The translations under genes were made by a program, and so were the position numbers. Below are positions 26,238 to 36,714 of a stretch of 64,000 bases of DNA, in pieces (positions within the stretch are counted from its first letter, which is position 1; each line of letters starts with the position of its first letter). The notes beneath the pieces are model-generated. The model had not been told where the DNA came from. It saw only the letters and a list, made by a program, of their open reading frames with translations, and did not search any database. Source of the DNA: Polaribacter sp. SA4-10 (GTDB taxonomy: Bacteria > Bacteroidota > Bacteroidia > Flavobacteriales > Flavobacteriaceae); the NCBI GenBank assembly GCA_949519155.1, contig CATIQU010000023.1, positions 36,858 to 100,857 on the forward strand. The letters are read 5' to 3'.

Positions 26238-27174
26238 CAAAAGAAAATATGCTATTTATGGATTCTTAGTTTTTCTTATTTTAGCAGTAAAAAGCGTTGT
26301 TTATTCAGACATTCCTGTTGAAATATTAAAAGAGAAATATGCCAACGAATTCTCGAAATTTGTTGAAATAGACGGGATGCAAGTACACTACAGGGTAGAG
26401 GGAAAAGGAATGCCAATTGTATTGATACATGGAACCGGTTCCTCATTGCATACTTGGGATGATTGGACAAAAAAACTCAAAGAAAATTACCAAGTGATTC
26501 GAATGGATTTACCTGCATTTGGATTAACAGGCCCCAATAAAAGTGGTGATTATTCCATTAAAAAGTACACACAATTTTTAGAAAAATTTTTTGTTAAAAT
26601 GAAAATAGATTCCATGTTTTTAGCAGGAAATTCTTTAGGAGGAAATATTGCTTGGGATTATACTTCAAAAAACTCACAGAAAGTACAAAAACTCATTTTA
26701 GTAGATGCAAGTGGATTGCCAACAAACAAACCACAACCATGGATTTTTAAGATGGCTAAAACACCCGTTTTAAGCAAGTTATTTTTATATATAACACCCA
26801 AAAGTGTCATTGAAGACAATATGAAACAAGTCTATGAATACGATGCAAAGATTACAAATACGCTGATTACCCGTTACCACGATTTGGCTCTAAGAACAGG
26901 GAATAGGCAGGCATTTATAGACCGAGCAAAAATAGATTTCATGACCTCGGAGGTTTCAAAAAATGCGCAATTAAAAAGTATTCACACACCAACCTTGTTA
27001 ATTTGGGGGGCAAAGGATACTTGGATTCCTTTGGACAACGGAAAAAGAATGAATGCCTTATTACCCAATTCAAAATTAGTAGTGCTTCAAAACTCAGGAC
27101 ATGTTCCTATGGAAGAAAACCCGAAAGAAAGCCTTAAGGTTTTGAATGATTTTTTAGATCAAAAAAATAATTAA
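26224..27174 (+). CDS. Membrane-anchored alpha/beta hydrolase
   Basis: A 316-residue alpha/beta-hydrolase-fold protein with an N-terminal signal anchor (about residues 9-25) after a basic start (MKKNNKRK). The oxyanion segment HGTGSS, the nucleophile elbow GNSLGG, the acid residue in WGAKDTW and the catalytic His in SGHVPMEE are all present, so the triad is intact. An open frame extends upstream to 26164, but the start at 26224 gives a proper signal anchor. It overlaps the cyclase gene by 14 bases and is coupled to it. Confidence 0.88.
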   Translation: MKKNNKRKYAIYGFLVFLILAVKSVVYSDIPVEILKEKYANEFSKFVEIDGMQVHYRVEGKGMPIVLIHGTGSSLHTWDDWTKKLKENYQVIRMDLPAFGLTGPNKSGDYSIKKYTQFLEKFFVKMKIDSMFLAGNSLGGNIAWDYTSKNSQKVQKLILVDASGLPTNKPQPWIFKMAKTPVLSKLFLYITPKSVIEDNMKQVYEYDAKITNTLITRYHDLALRTGNRQAFIDRAKIDFMTSEVSKNAQLKSIHTPTLLIWGAKDTWIPLDNGKRMNALLPNSKLVVLQNSGHVPMEENPKESLKVLNDFLDQKNN

Positions 27175-27183
27175 TTTTAAGGC

Positions 27184-27552
27184 ATGCACATTGAGCAATT
27201 AAGAAATTATTGCATCTCAAAAAAGGGAGTCACAGAGCACTTCCCTTTTGATGATGTTACTCTAGTTTTTAAAGTAATGGGAAAGATGTTCTTGTTGACG
27301 GGACTGGACTCTTGGGAAAATGGTGATCAAAAAATAAACTTAAAGTGTGATCCAGACAAAGCTATTGAACTTAGAGAATCTTACGAAGACATCACAGCAG
27401 GTTGGCATATGAGTAAAAAACACTGGAATACAGTAGCATTGCATACTGGGAGTGTCTCTGATGGTTTTGTAGAACAACTCATCAATCATTCTTACGAATT
27501 GGTGATCAAAGGATTGACCAAAAAAATTCAGCAAGAATTAGAAAATTTATAG
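27184..27552 (+). CDS. MmcQ/YjbR family DNA-binding protein
   Basis: A 122-residue protein of the MmcQ/YjbR family (CyaY-like fold). The N-terminal segment with YCISKKGVTEHFPFDD and the central CDPDKAIELRESYEDI..GWHMSKKHWN are characteristic. Function is uncertain despite the DNA-binding label. It follows the hydrolase by nine bases, and its stop overlaps the stop of the convergent peptidase gene. Confidence 0.88.
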   Translation: MHIEQLRNYCISKKGVTEHFPFDDVTLVFKVMGKMFLLTGLDSWENGDQKINLKCDPDKAIELRESYEDITAGWHMSKKHWNTVALHTGSVSDGFVEQLINHSYELVIKGLTKKIQQELENL

Positions 27553-28305
27553 CGCTTCCAACTTAAAAAGTAAATTTGGATCAGGACAAATACTTTCCCA
27601 AATCGCAAGTTCACTTTCAAAAGCCACTCCTGGAAAATCATCCGTGTAGTCGAGTCGGCTAAGCATAATTTCAAAATGTAAGTGCGGCACCCAAGCTCCA
27701 TTTTCACTAGCATTTGCCAAAACAGCAACCAATGTTCCTTTTTCTATAACATCTCCAACGTTGTGTTTCAAGACACTTTGTACCGTATTGTGTCCATATA
27801 AAGTATAAAAATGAAAGTCAGCAACCTTATGTTTTAAGATCAGCAAACCGCCGTATCCTTTATCGTATACATCATCCGTTACGCAAACAACCTCACCGTC
27901 TAGGAGCGCATGCACAGGCGTGTTTTCTGGCAACCAAAAATCCAGTCCAAGATGCATATTTCTTCGCTCGAACCCATTTTTACTTTCTCTTTTATAAATA
28001 TCAGAAGTATACAACGCTCGTTTCTCCAAATAGCCGCCAGCAATAATTTTATTAGGTACTTTTTTTTGCAGTTCTTCTAGTTTCTTTTGAAAGAAATCTA
28101 AATCATTAAATTCTTCAATTCCAGTGATAAACCTACTAGTAGTACTCAAGTCTATATGGTGGATTTCATTTTTATGCACCGTTGGGAAAAGCGTTGTTAA
28201 AGAAAAAAGTTTGGACTTTGCCCAATATTTAAACTTTATAGAATTCGGGTGAATTGTAAATCCGTACTTATTTTTAAAGTTTTGAAAAGCCAATGCTGTA
28301 TTCAT
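27547..28305 (-). CDS. M23 family peptidoglycan metallopeptidase
   Basis: A 252-residue zinc peptidase of the LytM/M23 type, which cleaves cross-bridges in the cell wall. The zinc ligands are seen as HLGLDFWLP (H..D, near residues 118-126) and the HLHFEI motif (near 209-214). The N-terminal 110 residues are not similar to anything I know. I see no clear signal peptide, so export is uncertain. Confidence 0.85.
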   Translation of the reverse strand: MNTALAFQNFKNKYGFTIHPNSIKFKYWAKSKLFSLTTLFPTVHKNEIHHIDLSTTSRFITGIEEFNDLDFFQKKLEELQKKVPNKIIAGGYLEKRALYTSDIYKRESKNGFERRNMHLGLDFWLPENTPVHALLDGEVVCVTDDVYDKGYGGLLILKHKVADFHFYTLYGHNTVQSVLKHNVGDVIEKGTLVAVLANASENGAWVPHLHFEIMLSRLDYTDDFPGVAFESELAIWESICPDPNLLFKLEAL

Positions 28306-28376
28306 TCCATAAAAATAAGATAAAGTTCAGAGTTTCGTCTCCAAACATTTCATATTCTTTGTAGATTTGTCCTAAA

Positions 28377-30005
28377 ATGTATGAAATGGTACTTCAAGGA
28401 AATATAGTTGATATTGTAGGCAAACGAATTTATAAAGGAGAAATTTGTGTTAACAAAGGCATCATTACTGAAATTAGAGCCGTAAATCATACAGTAGAAA
28501 ACTATATACTACCAGGTTTTGTAGATGCACATATCCATATTGAAAGCTCCATGTTGGTGCCTTCTGAGTTCGCAAAAATTGCAGTAGTACATGGCACCGT
28601 TGCAACCGTTTCTGACCCCCATGAAATAGCCAATGTTTTGGGGGTAAAAGGTGTGGAATTTATGATTGAAAACGGAAAAAAAGTTCCCTTGAAATTCCAT
28701 TTTGGCGCACCATCTTGTGTGCCTGCGACCTCTTTTGAAAGTGCTGGAGCCATCATTGATTCAGAAGATATTAAAAAAATGATGGAAAACCCAGACATCA
28801 AATATTTGGCAGAAATGATGAATTATCCAGGTGTTTTGTTTGACGATTCAGAAGTGCTTGCTAAGATACAGCACGCCAAAAACAATCACAAACCCATAGA
28901 CGGCCATGCGCCAGGTTTGAGAGGTGAGGAGGTAACCAAGTACATTGCTGCCGGAATTTCTACAGACCATGAATGTTATTCCTATGACGAAGCCTTAGAA
29001 AAGTTGCAAAAGGGCATGAAAGTTATTATTAGAGAAGGGAGTGCCGCTAAAAATTTTGAAGCACTCATCGATTTATTACCAAAACACTTTGAAAATATGA
29101 TGTTTTGTTCCGATGACAAGCACCCTGATGATTTGTTACTCGGACATATCAATCAGTTATGCGAAAGAGCAGTAGCAAAAGGAATGGATGTTTTTAAAGT
29201 GTTGCAAGTGGCTTGTATAAACCCCGTGAAGCATTACAACTTAGACGTTGGTTTATTGCAAAAAGGAGATGCAGCCGACTTTATTATGATAGAAGATTTA
29301 GAAAAATTCAAGGTTTTAGAAACCTATATCAATGGCGAGGTGGTTGCTAGAAATGATACTTCGTTTGTGAAAGACGTAGCTTTTGAAGTATTGAATAACT
29401 TTAACACTGATAAAAAAAACATTTCTGATTTTGAGTTTAAATCTTCAGCACAGAAAATTAGAGTAATTGAAGCCTTGGATGGCGAACTAGTGACCAACCA
29501 AATAGCCGTAATTAGCTTGATTGAAAACGGCAACTTAGTTTCCAACACTACGACAGACGTTTTAAAAATGACCGTAGTAAATCGTTATAAAAATGAAAAA
29601 CCAGCCATTGCATTTATTAAAAATTTCGGATTAAAAGAAGGGGCTATTGCCAGTTCAGTAGGGCATGATTCTCATAATATTATTGCAGTTGGTGTTTCAG
29701 ATGAAGCCATTTGCAGAGCCGTAAACTTAATTATTGAAAATAGAGGAGGAGTTTGCGCTGTAAACCCTTCCGAAGAAAAAATTGTTCCTTTACCTGTTGC
29801 GGGAATTATGTCCGACAAGCCCGCTAAAGAAATTGGCGCAGCCTATGCAGCACTCGATGCCATGGCCAAAAAAATGGGGAGCACTCTACGAGCGCCTTAT
29901 ATGAGTTTGTCTTTTATGGCATTGTTGGTTATTCCCTCTTTAAAATTATCCGACAAAGGGCTGTTTGACGGCACGTCTTTTAAATTTACTTCTTTAGAAA
30001 TATAA
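28377..30005 (+). CDS. ade: Adenine deaminase
   Basis: Converts adenine to hypoxanthine and ammonia in purine salvage. The 542-residue amidohydrolase has the metal-binding [10 protein letters not shown] (near residues 50-59), PHEIANVLG (near 80-88), [10 protein letters not shown] (near 176-185), STDHECYS (near 194-201) and [10 protein letters not shown] (near 242-251). The C-terminal half, with [11 protein letters not shown], is the adenine deaminase domain. A TAGATTTG -7-like element is at 28362-28369, and the gene stands alone. Confidence 0.95.
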   Translation: MYEMVLQGNIVDIVGKRIYKGEICVNKGIITEIRAVNHTVENYILPGFVDAHIHIESSMLVPSEFAKIAVVHGTVATVSDPHEIANVLGVKGVEFMIENGKKVPLKFHFGAPSCVPATSFESAGAIIDSEDIKKMMENPDIKYLAEMMNYPGVLFDDSEVLAKIQHAKNNHKPIDGHAPGLRGEEVTKYIAAGISTDHECYSYDEALEKLQKGMKVIIREGSAAKNFEALIDLLPKHFENMMFCSDDKHPDDLLLGHINQLCERAVAKGMDVFKVLQVACINPVKHYNLDVGLLQKGDAADFIMIEDLEKFKVLETYINGEVVARNDTSFVKDVAFEVLNNFNTDKKNISDFEFKSSAQKIRVIEALDGELVTNQIAVISLIENGNLVSNTTTDVLKMTVVNRYKNEKPAIAFIKNFGLKEGAIASSVGHDSHNIIAVGVSDEAICRAVNLIIENRGGVCAVNPSEEKIVPLPVAGIMSDKPAKEIGAAYAALDAMAKKMGSTLRAPYMSLSFMALLVIPSLKLSDKGLFDGTSFKFTSLEI

Positions 30006-30086
30006 ACCCTTTTACAGGAATCACAAAACGCAAAGAAAGTCTTATTTAAAACACTATTTTTGCCAATATCAACCTAAAAGAATACA

Positions 30087-30686
30087 ATGAGTTTACAACA
30101 AGAATTAGAAAGTAGAAGTGGAAATCAATGCGAATTATGTACTTCAAAAGAGAATTTATCAGTTTATGAAGTAAAACCAACCAGTACAGTTGGTGGAAGT
30201 GGCATCGATGGAAGTTTACTCGCTTGTGAAACTTGTGTAACACAAATAGACAGTCCAGAAGCTACAGAAGCAAACCATTGGCGTTGTTTAAACGATGCGA
30301 TGTGGAGTGAACACAGAGCTGTAAAAGTGGTTTCTTGGCGTATGCTATCTCGTTTACGAAACGAAGGATGGCCAAAAGATTTGTTGGACATGATGTATTT
30401 GGAAGATGACGATTTGCGTTTTGCAAAAGAATCAGGAGATCATTTAGACGACAGTGAAAAAATAATCCACAGAGATGCAAACGGCGCTATTTTACAACCC
30501 GGAGATTCTGTGGTTTTAATAAAAGATTTAAAAGTAAAGGGATCTAGTTTGGTTGCCAAACAAGGAACTGCAGTGCGTAGAATCTCATTAGATCACGAAA
30601 ACGCAAAATTTATTGAAGGAAAAGTAGGGCCTACTCAAATTGTAATCATTACCGATTATGTAAAGAAAATGGCAGAAAAGGAATAG
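30087..30686 (+). CDS. PhnA (YjdM) family protein
   Basis: A 199-residue protein with an N-terminal zinc ribbon: CELC near residues 13-16 and CETC near 48-51, followed by the PhnA domain (GDSVVLIKDLKVKGSS, near residues 133-148). Despite the historic name, a role in phosphonate use is not established for this family. A TATTTTTG -7 element is at 30055-30062. It is monocistronic. Confidence 0.88.
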   Translation: MSLQQELESRSGNQCELCTSKENLSVYEVKPTSTVGGSGIDGSLLACETCVTQIDSPEATEANHWRCLNDAMWSEHRAVKVVSWRMLSRLRNEGWPKDLLDMMYLEDDDLRFAKESGDHLDDSEKIIHRDANGAILQPGDSVVLIKDLKVKGSSLVAKQGTAVRRISLDHENAKFIEGKVGPTQIVIITDYVKKMAEKE

Positions 30687-30719
30687 TTGTTTTTAAATAC
30701 TTTCCCGCATAGATAAAAA

Positions 30720-31813
30720 TTACAACATGTTTTGTTGTTTTTTATAAAAAGAATCAGCTTGCAATTTCATTAAATTGCGAGCCATTTTTTGTTTATAGGC
30801 ATACAGTTCTTCCTCTTCAGAAAGGGCTTTGTATACATTGTTATTTATTATAGTATCTGCTTTCAAGAGTTGGTCTCTTTGATGCCTTTGTTGCAAACCC
30901 CATGTTTTTAGAGCCGTTTCATTATCTTCCAATTTAAAATCATACTCGCCTCTTGGTGAAATTAATTTTGCAAAAATAGGTGAAGTTTCAATTGCCAAAA
31001 ACAGAAAAAAAATAAAGAAAGAAGGCAGTCAAGGCAATTTTTTAAGGGCATTAATTTGCGCCATCAAGCCGTTAAAATTTTCAATAATAGGTTGTGTTTT
31101 TGAAGTTGTTAATTGCTGAGTTTGTTGCAGATTTGCAATGGCCAATTCTTTATTTTTTCTGAATTCTCTTTCTTTGGTTGATTTAAAGCAACCAAAGCCG
31201 CATCATGCTTTTCTCTTTTTTCTTTGTAAACTGGACCTTTTCCTAATAATTTTGTTCCTTTTCTACCTTCTGCTTCTGCAATATAAGTTTCGTAAAGTGT
31301 ATTTGTCGTGGATTCTTTTGAAGTAATTTCCGATTTTAAAACATCTATTTCTGAATTTATTTTTGTGATTTCTGGTATAAATTGTTTTGCAATCTGTGTT
31401 TTATTCTCCAAAGTCATTTGGTTTTTCTCCATCAATAGTACTTGATTGATTTCTTTTTCAAATAACTTCAATTCCAGTGGTTTCGAAATTACGATCGCAA
31501 TAATTACAGCGAGTACAATTCTTGGAGAAGCTTGTAGAAACTCACTCCACTTAGAATCTGTTTTTTTTATAGTAGCCACAATGAAACGATCTAAATTAAA
31601 AATTAACAATCCCCAAATTAGTCCAAAGAAAATGGCTGAGTATACATTATCAAAAACAGTATACAACGCATAACTTCCGGCAATCGTTGCCATAATTGCG
31701 GTAAAGAAAACAGTACCGCCAATCCCAACATATTTATTTTGTTCTCCGTTAGAACAGTTCGATATTAAAATTTTGTCAACGCCAGAACATGTAAGGAAGA
31801 AGTTTTTAAGCAT
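30720..31813 (-). pseudogene. Broken DUF4407 membrane protein gene
   Basis: The two minus-strand fragments (31813-31109 and 30998-30720) together make one DUF4407 protein. The N-terminal 220 or so residues are intact, with helices and LDRFIVATIKK. Near 31166-31180 one base has been lost, which sends the frame to a stop at 31109. In the other frame the protein continues (EFRKNKELAIANLQQT, then INALKKLP), and meets a TGA at 31029-31031 where the family would have a Trp, followed by the last helix and ISPRGEYDF. One frameshift plus one nonsense codon means the gene is disabled unless the sequence is in error twice. Confidence 0.85.
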
Positions 31814-31927
31814 GATTTGTGTTTTATATTTAATAGGAGAACGTTTTTAGATCGGTTTTGTTACATATGTAAATAACATTCGATGGGCTCTGTTTTATTT
31901 ACGATAGTTAAAGACGCGTAGTTATAA

Positions 31928-31957
31928 TTTGAGTAAGAAGTACATTTATTATATTTG
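31928..31957 (+). promoter_or_regulatory. Promoter for the cyclophilin lipoprotein gene
   Basis: TTTG at 31928-31931, an 18-base spacer and TATATTTG at 31950-31957 match the Bacteroidota consensus. The start of transcription would fall near 31964, which excludes the upstream ATG-like position at 31929 and supports translation from ATG 31989. Confidence 0.72.
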
Positions 31958-31988
31958 TAGTAACTTCAAAAAGAAAAAAGAAAAAACC

Positions 31989-32615
31989 ATGAAAGAAAAA
32001 TTAATTTTACTGGCAACCATCCTTCTATTTGCTTCCTGTGGGACAAAGAAATTCAATCAGAAATGGTTAGATAAAAAAGCGCCAGAAACATTTAAAGCAA
32101 GGTTTGAAACCACCCAGGGAAACTTTGATATCGAAGCCAAAAGAGCCTGGTCTCCAAAAGGAGTCGATCGTTTGTATCAATTAATAAAGTATGGATATTA
32201 TGACGATGTTGCTATTTATAGAGTGGTGCCAAAATTTGTAGCTCAATTCGGGATTCACAATGACTCTTTAATTAATAAAAGTTGGAGAAAAGGGATTGAA
32301 GACGAACCTGTTATTCTAAAAAATGATGCGATGACCATTTCGTTTGCAAGAGGAGCCGTTAAAACAAGATCCAATCAAATATTCATCAATTTAAAAGACA
32401 ACAACCGTTTAGATACTGCAGATTACTCTGGAGTTGTCGGTTTTCCAGCAGTCGCAAAAATAACAGTTGGGAAAAAGAATGTATTGAAATTCTATGACGG
32501 CTATGGGGATAAATTAGGAACTCAACAAGGAAAAATAAATAAATTTGGAAATGCTTTTTTAAGAGAAAAATATCCAAAAGTAGATTATATTATTAAAGCC
32601 TATCTTATTAAATAA
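31989..32615 (+). CDS. Cyclophilin-type peptidylprolyl isomerase lipoprotein
   Basis: A 208-residue secreted cyclophilin that helps fold proteins in the periplasm or at the outer membrane. The lipobox LFASCG gives an N-terminal lipid-modified Cys near residue 17. The cyclophilin signature is YRVVPKFVAQFG (near residues 76-87) with the catalytic Arg. The start was chosen at 31989 because the promoter lies between it and the upstream in-frame ATG, and because the lipoprotein signal follows directly. Confidence 0.9.
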   Translation: MKEKLILLATILLFASCGTKKFNQKWLDKKAPETFKARFETTQGNFDIEAKRAWSPKGVDRLYQLIKYGYYDDVAIYRVVPKFVAQFGIHNDSLINKSWRKGIEDEPVILKNDAMTISFARGAVKTRSNQIFINLKDNNRLDTADYSGVVGFPAVAKITVGKKNVLKFYDGYGDKLGTQQGKINKFGNAFLREKYPKVDYIIKAYLIK

Positions 32616-32645
32616 AAAAAGCCGCTGTTAAGCGGCTTTTTTTTT
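32614..32645. terminator. Terminator after the cyclophilin gene
   Basis: A GC-rich stem AGCCGCT/AGCGGCT (620-626 and 631-637 of this kilobase) with a GTTA loop, flanked by an A-run and a run of eight or more T. It serves the cyclophilin gene and, being symmetric, also the convergent aminopeptidase gene. Confidence 0.9.
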
Positions 32646-34290
32646 ATTTGGTTTTTGTGTAAATATAGAAGTTGGGATCTGTCTCAAAATCTGAGTTTGT
32701 ACCCTTCAAGGTTTTTGTTTGAATTTTCGAAGTCGGATACAGCCACATTGGTTTTTCATTGATAAAGATTCTTACAGGCATTTTAAAATTCCTTACAACG
32801 TTTACCCATTTATAGGATAGAACACCATTTTGAAGTTGATATTCCAAGACTGGAATTCTGATATCTCTTAAATATTGATCGAAAACAGCCGTTAAATCAA
32901 TACCGATTTCAGTACTTAAAAAGTTTTCGATTTGTACAGTTGTCACCGTCTGATGATAAAAAACAGCATTCATTTTTCTTAGAATTTCTCTCCATTTTTC
33001 ATCATTGTCTACCAATTGTCTTAGAGTGTGTAACAAGTTTCCACCTTTGTTATACATGTCAGAAGAACCTTCGTTATTTAGATTGTATTGGCCAATAATT
33101 GGATTTTGGTTTGCAATAGATTTGCGTAACCCAATTACATATTCAGAAGCAGCCTTTTTACCATAATAATAGTCTAAAAATAAGCTTTCAGAATAGTTGG
33201 TAAAACTCTCATGAATCCACATGTCAGCAATGTCTTTATTCGTAATATTATTGGCAAACCACTCATGACCAGACTCATGAATAATAATGAAATCGAATTT
33301 TAATCCCCAGCCTGTTCCAGACAAATCGCGCCCTAAATATCCTTTTTTATATTGATTTCCGTAGGTCACAGAACTTTGGTGTTCCATGCCTAAATAAGGA
33401 ACCTCTACCAATTTAAATCCGTCTTCATAAAAAGGATATGCACCAAACCAATGCTCAAAAGCTTTCATCATTTTTGGCGCATCTTTAAAATGTTTTTTGG
33501 CTTTTTCAAGATTGTCTTTCAAGACAAAGTAATCCATGTTTAACGCCCTTTTTTCGCCCTCAAACACTTCAGAGAAATGCGCATAATCGCCAATATTTAC
33601 ATTCACACCATAATTATTGATTGGGTTTTTCACCGTCCAATGATAAGTTTTTGTGGCTCCATGATCTACAATCTCCTTTAGTTTTCCGTTCGAAATGTCC
33701 ATCAAATTACTAGGGACCGTAATGCTAATGTCCATGTTTTCAACCTCATCATACATGTGGTCTTTACAGGGCCACCAAACACTCGCCCCCAAACCTTGGC
33801 AGGAAGTGGCTACAAAATGATTTCCATTGCTGTCTTTTTTCCATGAAAAACCACCGTCCCAAGGAGCTCTAATGGCTTCTTTTGGGTTTCCTTGATAGTG
33901 CACAATAATACTTTCAGAATTTCCTATTTCCTGTTTTTTTATAAGTTGTACAAAATGCGCATTTCCCACATGAACAACCTCCAAATCTTTGCCGTCTTGC
34001 GTTACCTTTGAAATGGATAAAGGCGCCTGTAAATCGACTTGTAAGATTTGGTATTCTGACAAAACAGTATAGGTAATTGTGTTTTTTCCAGTGATGAATT
34101 TCTCGTCTGGAACCACTTCTAATTCCAAATGGTAGTAGGTTAAATCCCACCAAATTCGTTCGGGCGTTATGCTTCCACGTAAAGTATCCTGCTGGGTAAA
34201 AATCTTTTTTTCACTCAATAAACCTTGAGCTTGCAAGCAGCATACATTTAGGATTGCAAAAAATAAAAATAGGTAAGAACGGTATTTCAT
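32644..34290 (-). CDS. M1 family metallopeptidase (aminopeptidase)
   Basis: A 548-residue zinc aminopeptidase with an N-terminal signal peptide (about 20 residues, ending near LQAQ). The zinc motif HESGH (near residues 325-329) is followed 18 residues later by the third ligand Glu in WIHESFTN. The substrate-side motif reads GMEH rather than the classical G-x-MEN. It probably acts in the periplasm on peptides. It lies next to an S9 dipeptidyl peptidase and an M20 dipeptidase on the same strand. Confidence 0.92.
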   Translation of the reverse strand: MKYRSYLFLFFAILNVCCLQAQGLLSEKKIFTQQDTLRGSITPERIWWDLTYYHLELEVVPDEKFITGKNTITYTVLSEYQILQVDLQAPLSISKVTQDGKDLEVVHVGNAHFVQLIKKQEIGNSESIIVHYQGNPKEAIRAPWDGGFSWKKDSNGNHFVATSCQGLGASVWWPCKDHMYDEVENMDISITVPSNLMDISNGKLKEIVDHGATKTYHWTVKNPINNYGVNVNIGDYAHFSEVFEGEKRALNMDYFVLKDNLEKAKKHFKDAPKMMKAFEHWFGAYPFYEDGFKLVEVPYLGMEHQSSVTYGNQYKKGYLGRDLSGTGWGLKFDFIIIHESGHEWFANNITNKDIADMWIHESFTNYSESLFLDYYYGKKAASEYVIGLRKSIANQNPIIGQYNLNNEGSSDMYNKGGNLLHTLRQLVDNDEKWREILRKMNAVFYHQTVTTVQIENFLSTEIGIDLTAVFDQYLRDIRIPVLEYQLQNGVLSYKWVNVVRNFKMPVRIFINEKPMWLYPTSKIQTKTLKGTNSDFETDPNFYIYTKTK

Positions 34291-34366
34291 AATAGTTTTT
34301 TTAAGAACTTCGATAAGTTCAGTTTTATCCCCGAAAAGCTCAGTGAGACATTGTGAGTTTACATTT

Positions 34367-36694
34367 TTATTTCAGCTCAAAACCTTTCGCTGGTTTTGCA
34401 TCTAGTAGGTGTGTTACAAAATAGTCCCAACGCTTACGCGTCATATATTTTGTCATGTCTCCATAACCATGTCTTTTGTTTGGAAACAAAATCATGTCAA
34501 AATCTTTGTTGGCTCTTATCAATGCTTCCACAACTAGCATAGTGTTGGAAGGGGGTACATTGTTATCCATCGCTCCATGAGTAATTAATAATTTTCCTTT
34601 TAAATCTTTTGCAATTAATTGATTTGCCTGATTGTCATAATTGGTTGTACCATCTGCTTTTCCTTCGAGGTTTCCTTCTGTTAAGAGTCCTTGCCATTTT
34701 TCACCCCAATCTGCTTCATAATTTCGGTTATCGTGATTTCCAGCACCCGAAACCGCTACGTCATAAAATTCAGGATACGCAAAAACAGCTCTTGTAGAAG
34801 CAAACCCACCACCAGAATGTCCCCAAATACCGACACGATCAATGTCCATTCCTTGGTACTGTTTTGCCAATTGTTTGATAGCCGTTATATTGTCTAATAA
34901 ACCATTATCTCCCATATTGCCATAATACGCATCATGAAACGACTTGGAACGCATTGGCGTTCCCATTGCATCTACAGCAACTACCACAAAACCCAATTCG
35001 GCAACAGCCTGAAAATCTCGCCATACAGCCCTAAACCCATAATTACCAACACTTCCAGCCTGTGGGCCAGGGTATATATAATTTAATACAGGATACTTTT
35101 TAGTTGCGTCATAATGACTCGGCAAACACATAATCCCATAGAGGTCTGTTTTTTCGTCTCGTGCTTTTACCGAAAACTCAACCGGTTTTTGCCAGTTTTT
35201 TGCTTCTAAGGCAGTAATGTCTGCAGTTTCTAAATCCATTAACTTTTCGCCAGTATTGTTTCGTAACACAGCAATCGGTGGTGTCGTTATTGTGGAATAT
35301 GTATCAACAAAAGTATTGAAACCTGCATCAAATTTTACAGTATGCGTTCCTTTCTCAGGGGTTAAATTGTTGGGGTTTGATCCATTAAAATTTACTTTAT
35401 AAAGATAATTGTGATACGGGTTTCCTGCTTCTTTTCCGCCAGCGGTAAAATAGATTTGCTTATTTTTTTGATCAACATTTTTAATTTGTTTTACAATCCA
35501 ATTTCCAGAAGTAATTTTATTTTTTAGTTTTTTGGTGGTCAAATCATACAAGTATAAATGTCCCCAATTCGTTTTTTCTGAATACCATATGAATTCGTTG
35601 GAATCGAACAAAACGCGCCAGTTTTCTGCATTGACTCCGGATTCATAATAGGTAGTTACTGCTTCTTTATGTATGGATTTTACAACGCCTGTTTTTGTAT
35701 CTGCTATTTGTAAATGCGCTATTTTGTGATCTCTAGAGCCAGAAACAAACGCAAACTGGGTTCCTTCTTTGTTCCATTGTGCATCTAACAATTCGTTTCC
35801 TTTGCCCGCAATATGATCGGTAGTAGAACCTCTTTGAAAATCTTTTTCCATTTTTAAACGCACTATTTTTGGTGTGTTCCCAAGATGAATAATCACGCGC
35901 TCGATTGTAAATATTTTATCATCTCCTGGCAATGGATGTTTCCATGCTTCCAACCTTGGATGTCCAACATTGCTAGACGTTAAATACATCATGCCAACAC
36001 CCCTTGCATCTTGCTGAAAGGTGGCAATTTTATCTGAATTTGGCGACCATTTTAAGACCGCACCATCGCTCTTAATCCAGCCGGCATTGTTGGTTGCGTA
36101 GCCATAATCTTGTTTCCCATCAAAGGTGATTTGTGTTTTTTCATCAGAATCCAAATCACGAATCCAAAGATTGAAATTCTCAATGTATGCCGCCAATTTT
36201 CCATTGGGTGCAACATGCTCGTTACGACCTGCTTTTCTTGTTCTTGTAGTTCTTTTCGAAAGCAAATAATCGCTTAAAGTACAGGCATATTTTTGTCTGC
36301 TTGCCGTAAAATAGAGTGTTTTTAAATCGTCAGAAAAAGAAACATTGTAAATGGGTAAATCGGAAGCGGTTACTTCTTTATCGAATTCGTTAGACAATGC
36401 ATCTGCTAATTTTTGATGCTCAAAAGCGGTTGTTTTCGTTTTTGAAACGGCATCCACCAAAAGAAACTGCGTCCCGTTTTCATTTGTGGTATTGTAGACT
36501 AGTTTATTTTCTCCTATAAAATTACTTCCCGAAACTTGGTTGTACACCAAACCGTATAAACTTCGGTCCATATGTGCTGCCGCCTTTTCATAATCTGCAA
36601 TTGTAAATTGTTTTGCTGCTTGTTGATCGGCGCAACCGAAGATCAAGATTGAGAAAATTAATAAAGCGGTGCTTTTTAAAAATAGCGATTTCAT
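34367..36694 (-). CDS. S9 family dipeptidyl peptidase IV-like lipoprotein
   Basis: A 775-residue prolyl oligopeptidase-family enzyme that removes X-Pro dipeptides from peptides. It has a beta-propeller N-terminal domain and a C-terminal hydrolase domain. The triad is visible: Ser in WGHSGGGF, Asp in AMDNNVPP, His in NKRHGYGD. The lipobox LIFGCADQ gives a Cys near residue 20. An upstream in-frame ATG at 36784 lies inside the dipeptidase gene, so the start at 36694 is preferred because it gives a normal lipoprotein signal. Confidence 0.92.
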   Translation of the reverse strand: MKSLFLKSTALLIFSILIFGCADQQAAKQFTIADYEKAAAHMDRSLYGLVYNQVSGSNFIGENKLVYNTTNENGTQFLLVDAVSKTKTTAFEHQKLADALSNEFDKEVTASDLPIYNVSFSDDLKTLYFTASRQKYACTLSDYLLSKRTTRTRKAGRNEHVAPNGKLAAYIENFNLWIRDLDSDEKTQITFDGKQDYGYATNNAGWIKSDGAVLKWSPNSDKIATFQQDARGVGMMYLTSSNVGHPRLEAWKHPLPGDDKIFTIERVIIHLGNTPKIVRLKMEKDFQRGSTTDHIAGKGNELLDAQWNKEGTQFAFVSGSRDHKIAHLQIADTKTGVVKSIHKEAVTTYYESGVNAENWRVLFDSNEFIWYSEKTNWGHLYLYDLTTKKLKNKITSGNWIVKQIKNVDQKNKQIYFTAGGKEAGNPYHNYLYKVNFNGSNPNNLTPEKGTHTVKFDAGFNTFVDTYSTITTPPIAVLRNNTGEKLMDLETADITALEAKNWQKPVEFSVKARDEKTDLYGIMCLPSHYDATKKYPVLNYIYPGPQAGSVGNYGFRAVWRDFQAVAELGFVVVAVDAMGTPMRSKSFHDAYYGNMGDNGLLDNITAIKQLAKQYQGMDIDRVGIWGHSGGGFASTRAVFAYPEFYDVAVSGAGNHDNRNYEADWGEKWQGLLTEGNLEGKADGTTNYDNQANQLIAKDLKGKLLITHGAMDNNVPPSNTMLVVEALIRANKDFDMILFPNKRHGYGDMTKYMTRKRWDYFVTHLLDAKPAKGFELK

Positions 36695-36714
36695 AGCGAA
36701 AGTTTTAAAGGTTC

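Noticed and set aside
32644..34290. The GMEH motif of the M1 peptidase as a defect.
   Set aside because: The zinc site is complete and this variant is common in the subfamily, so it is not a lesion.
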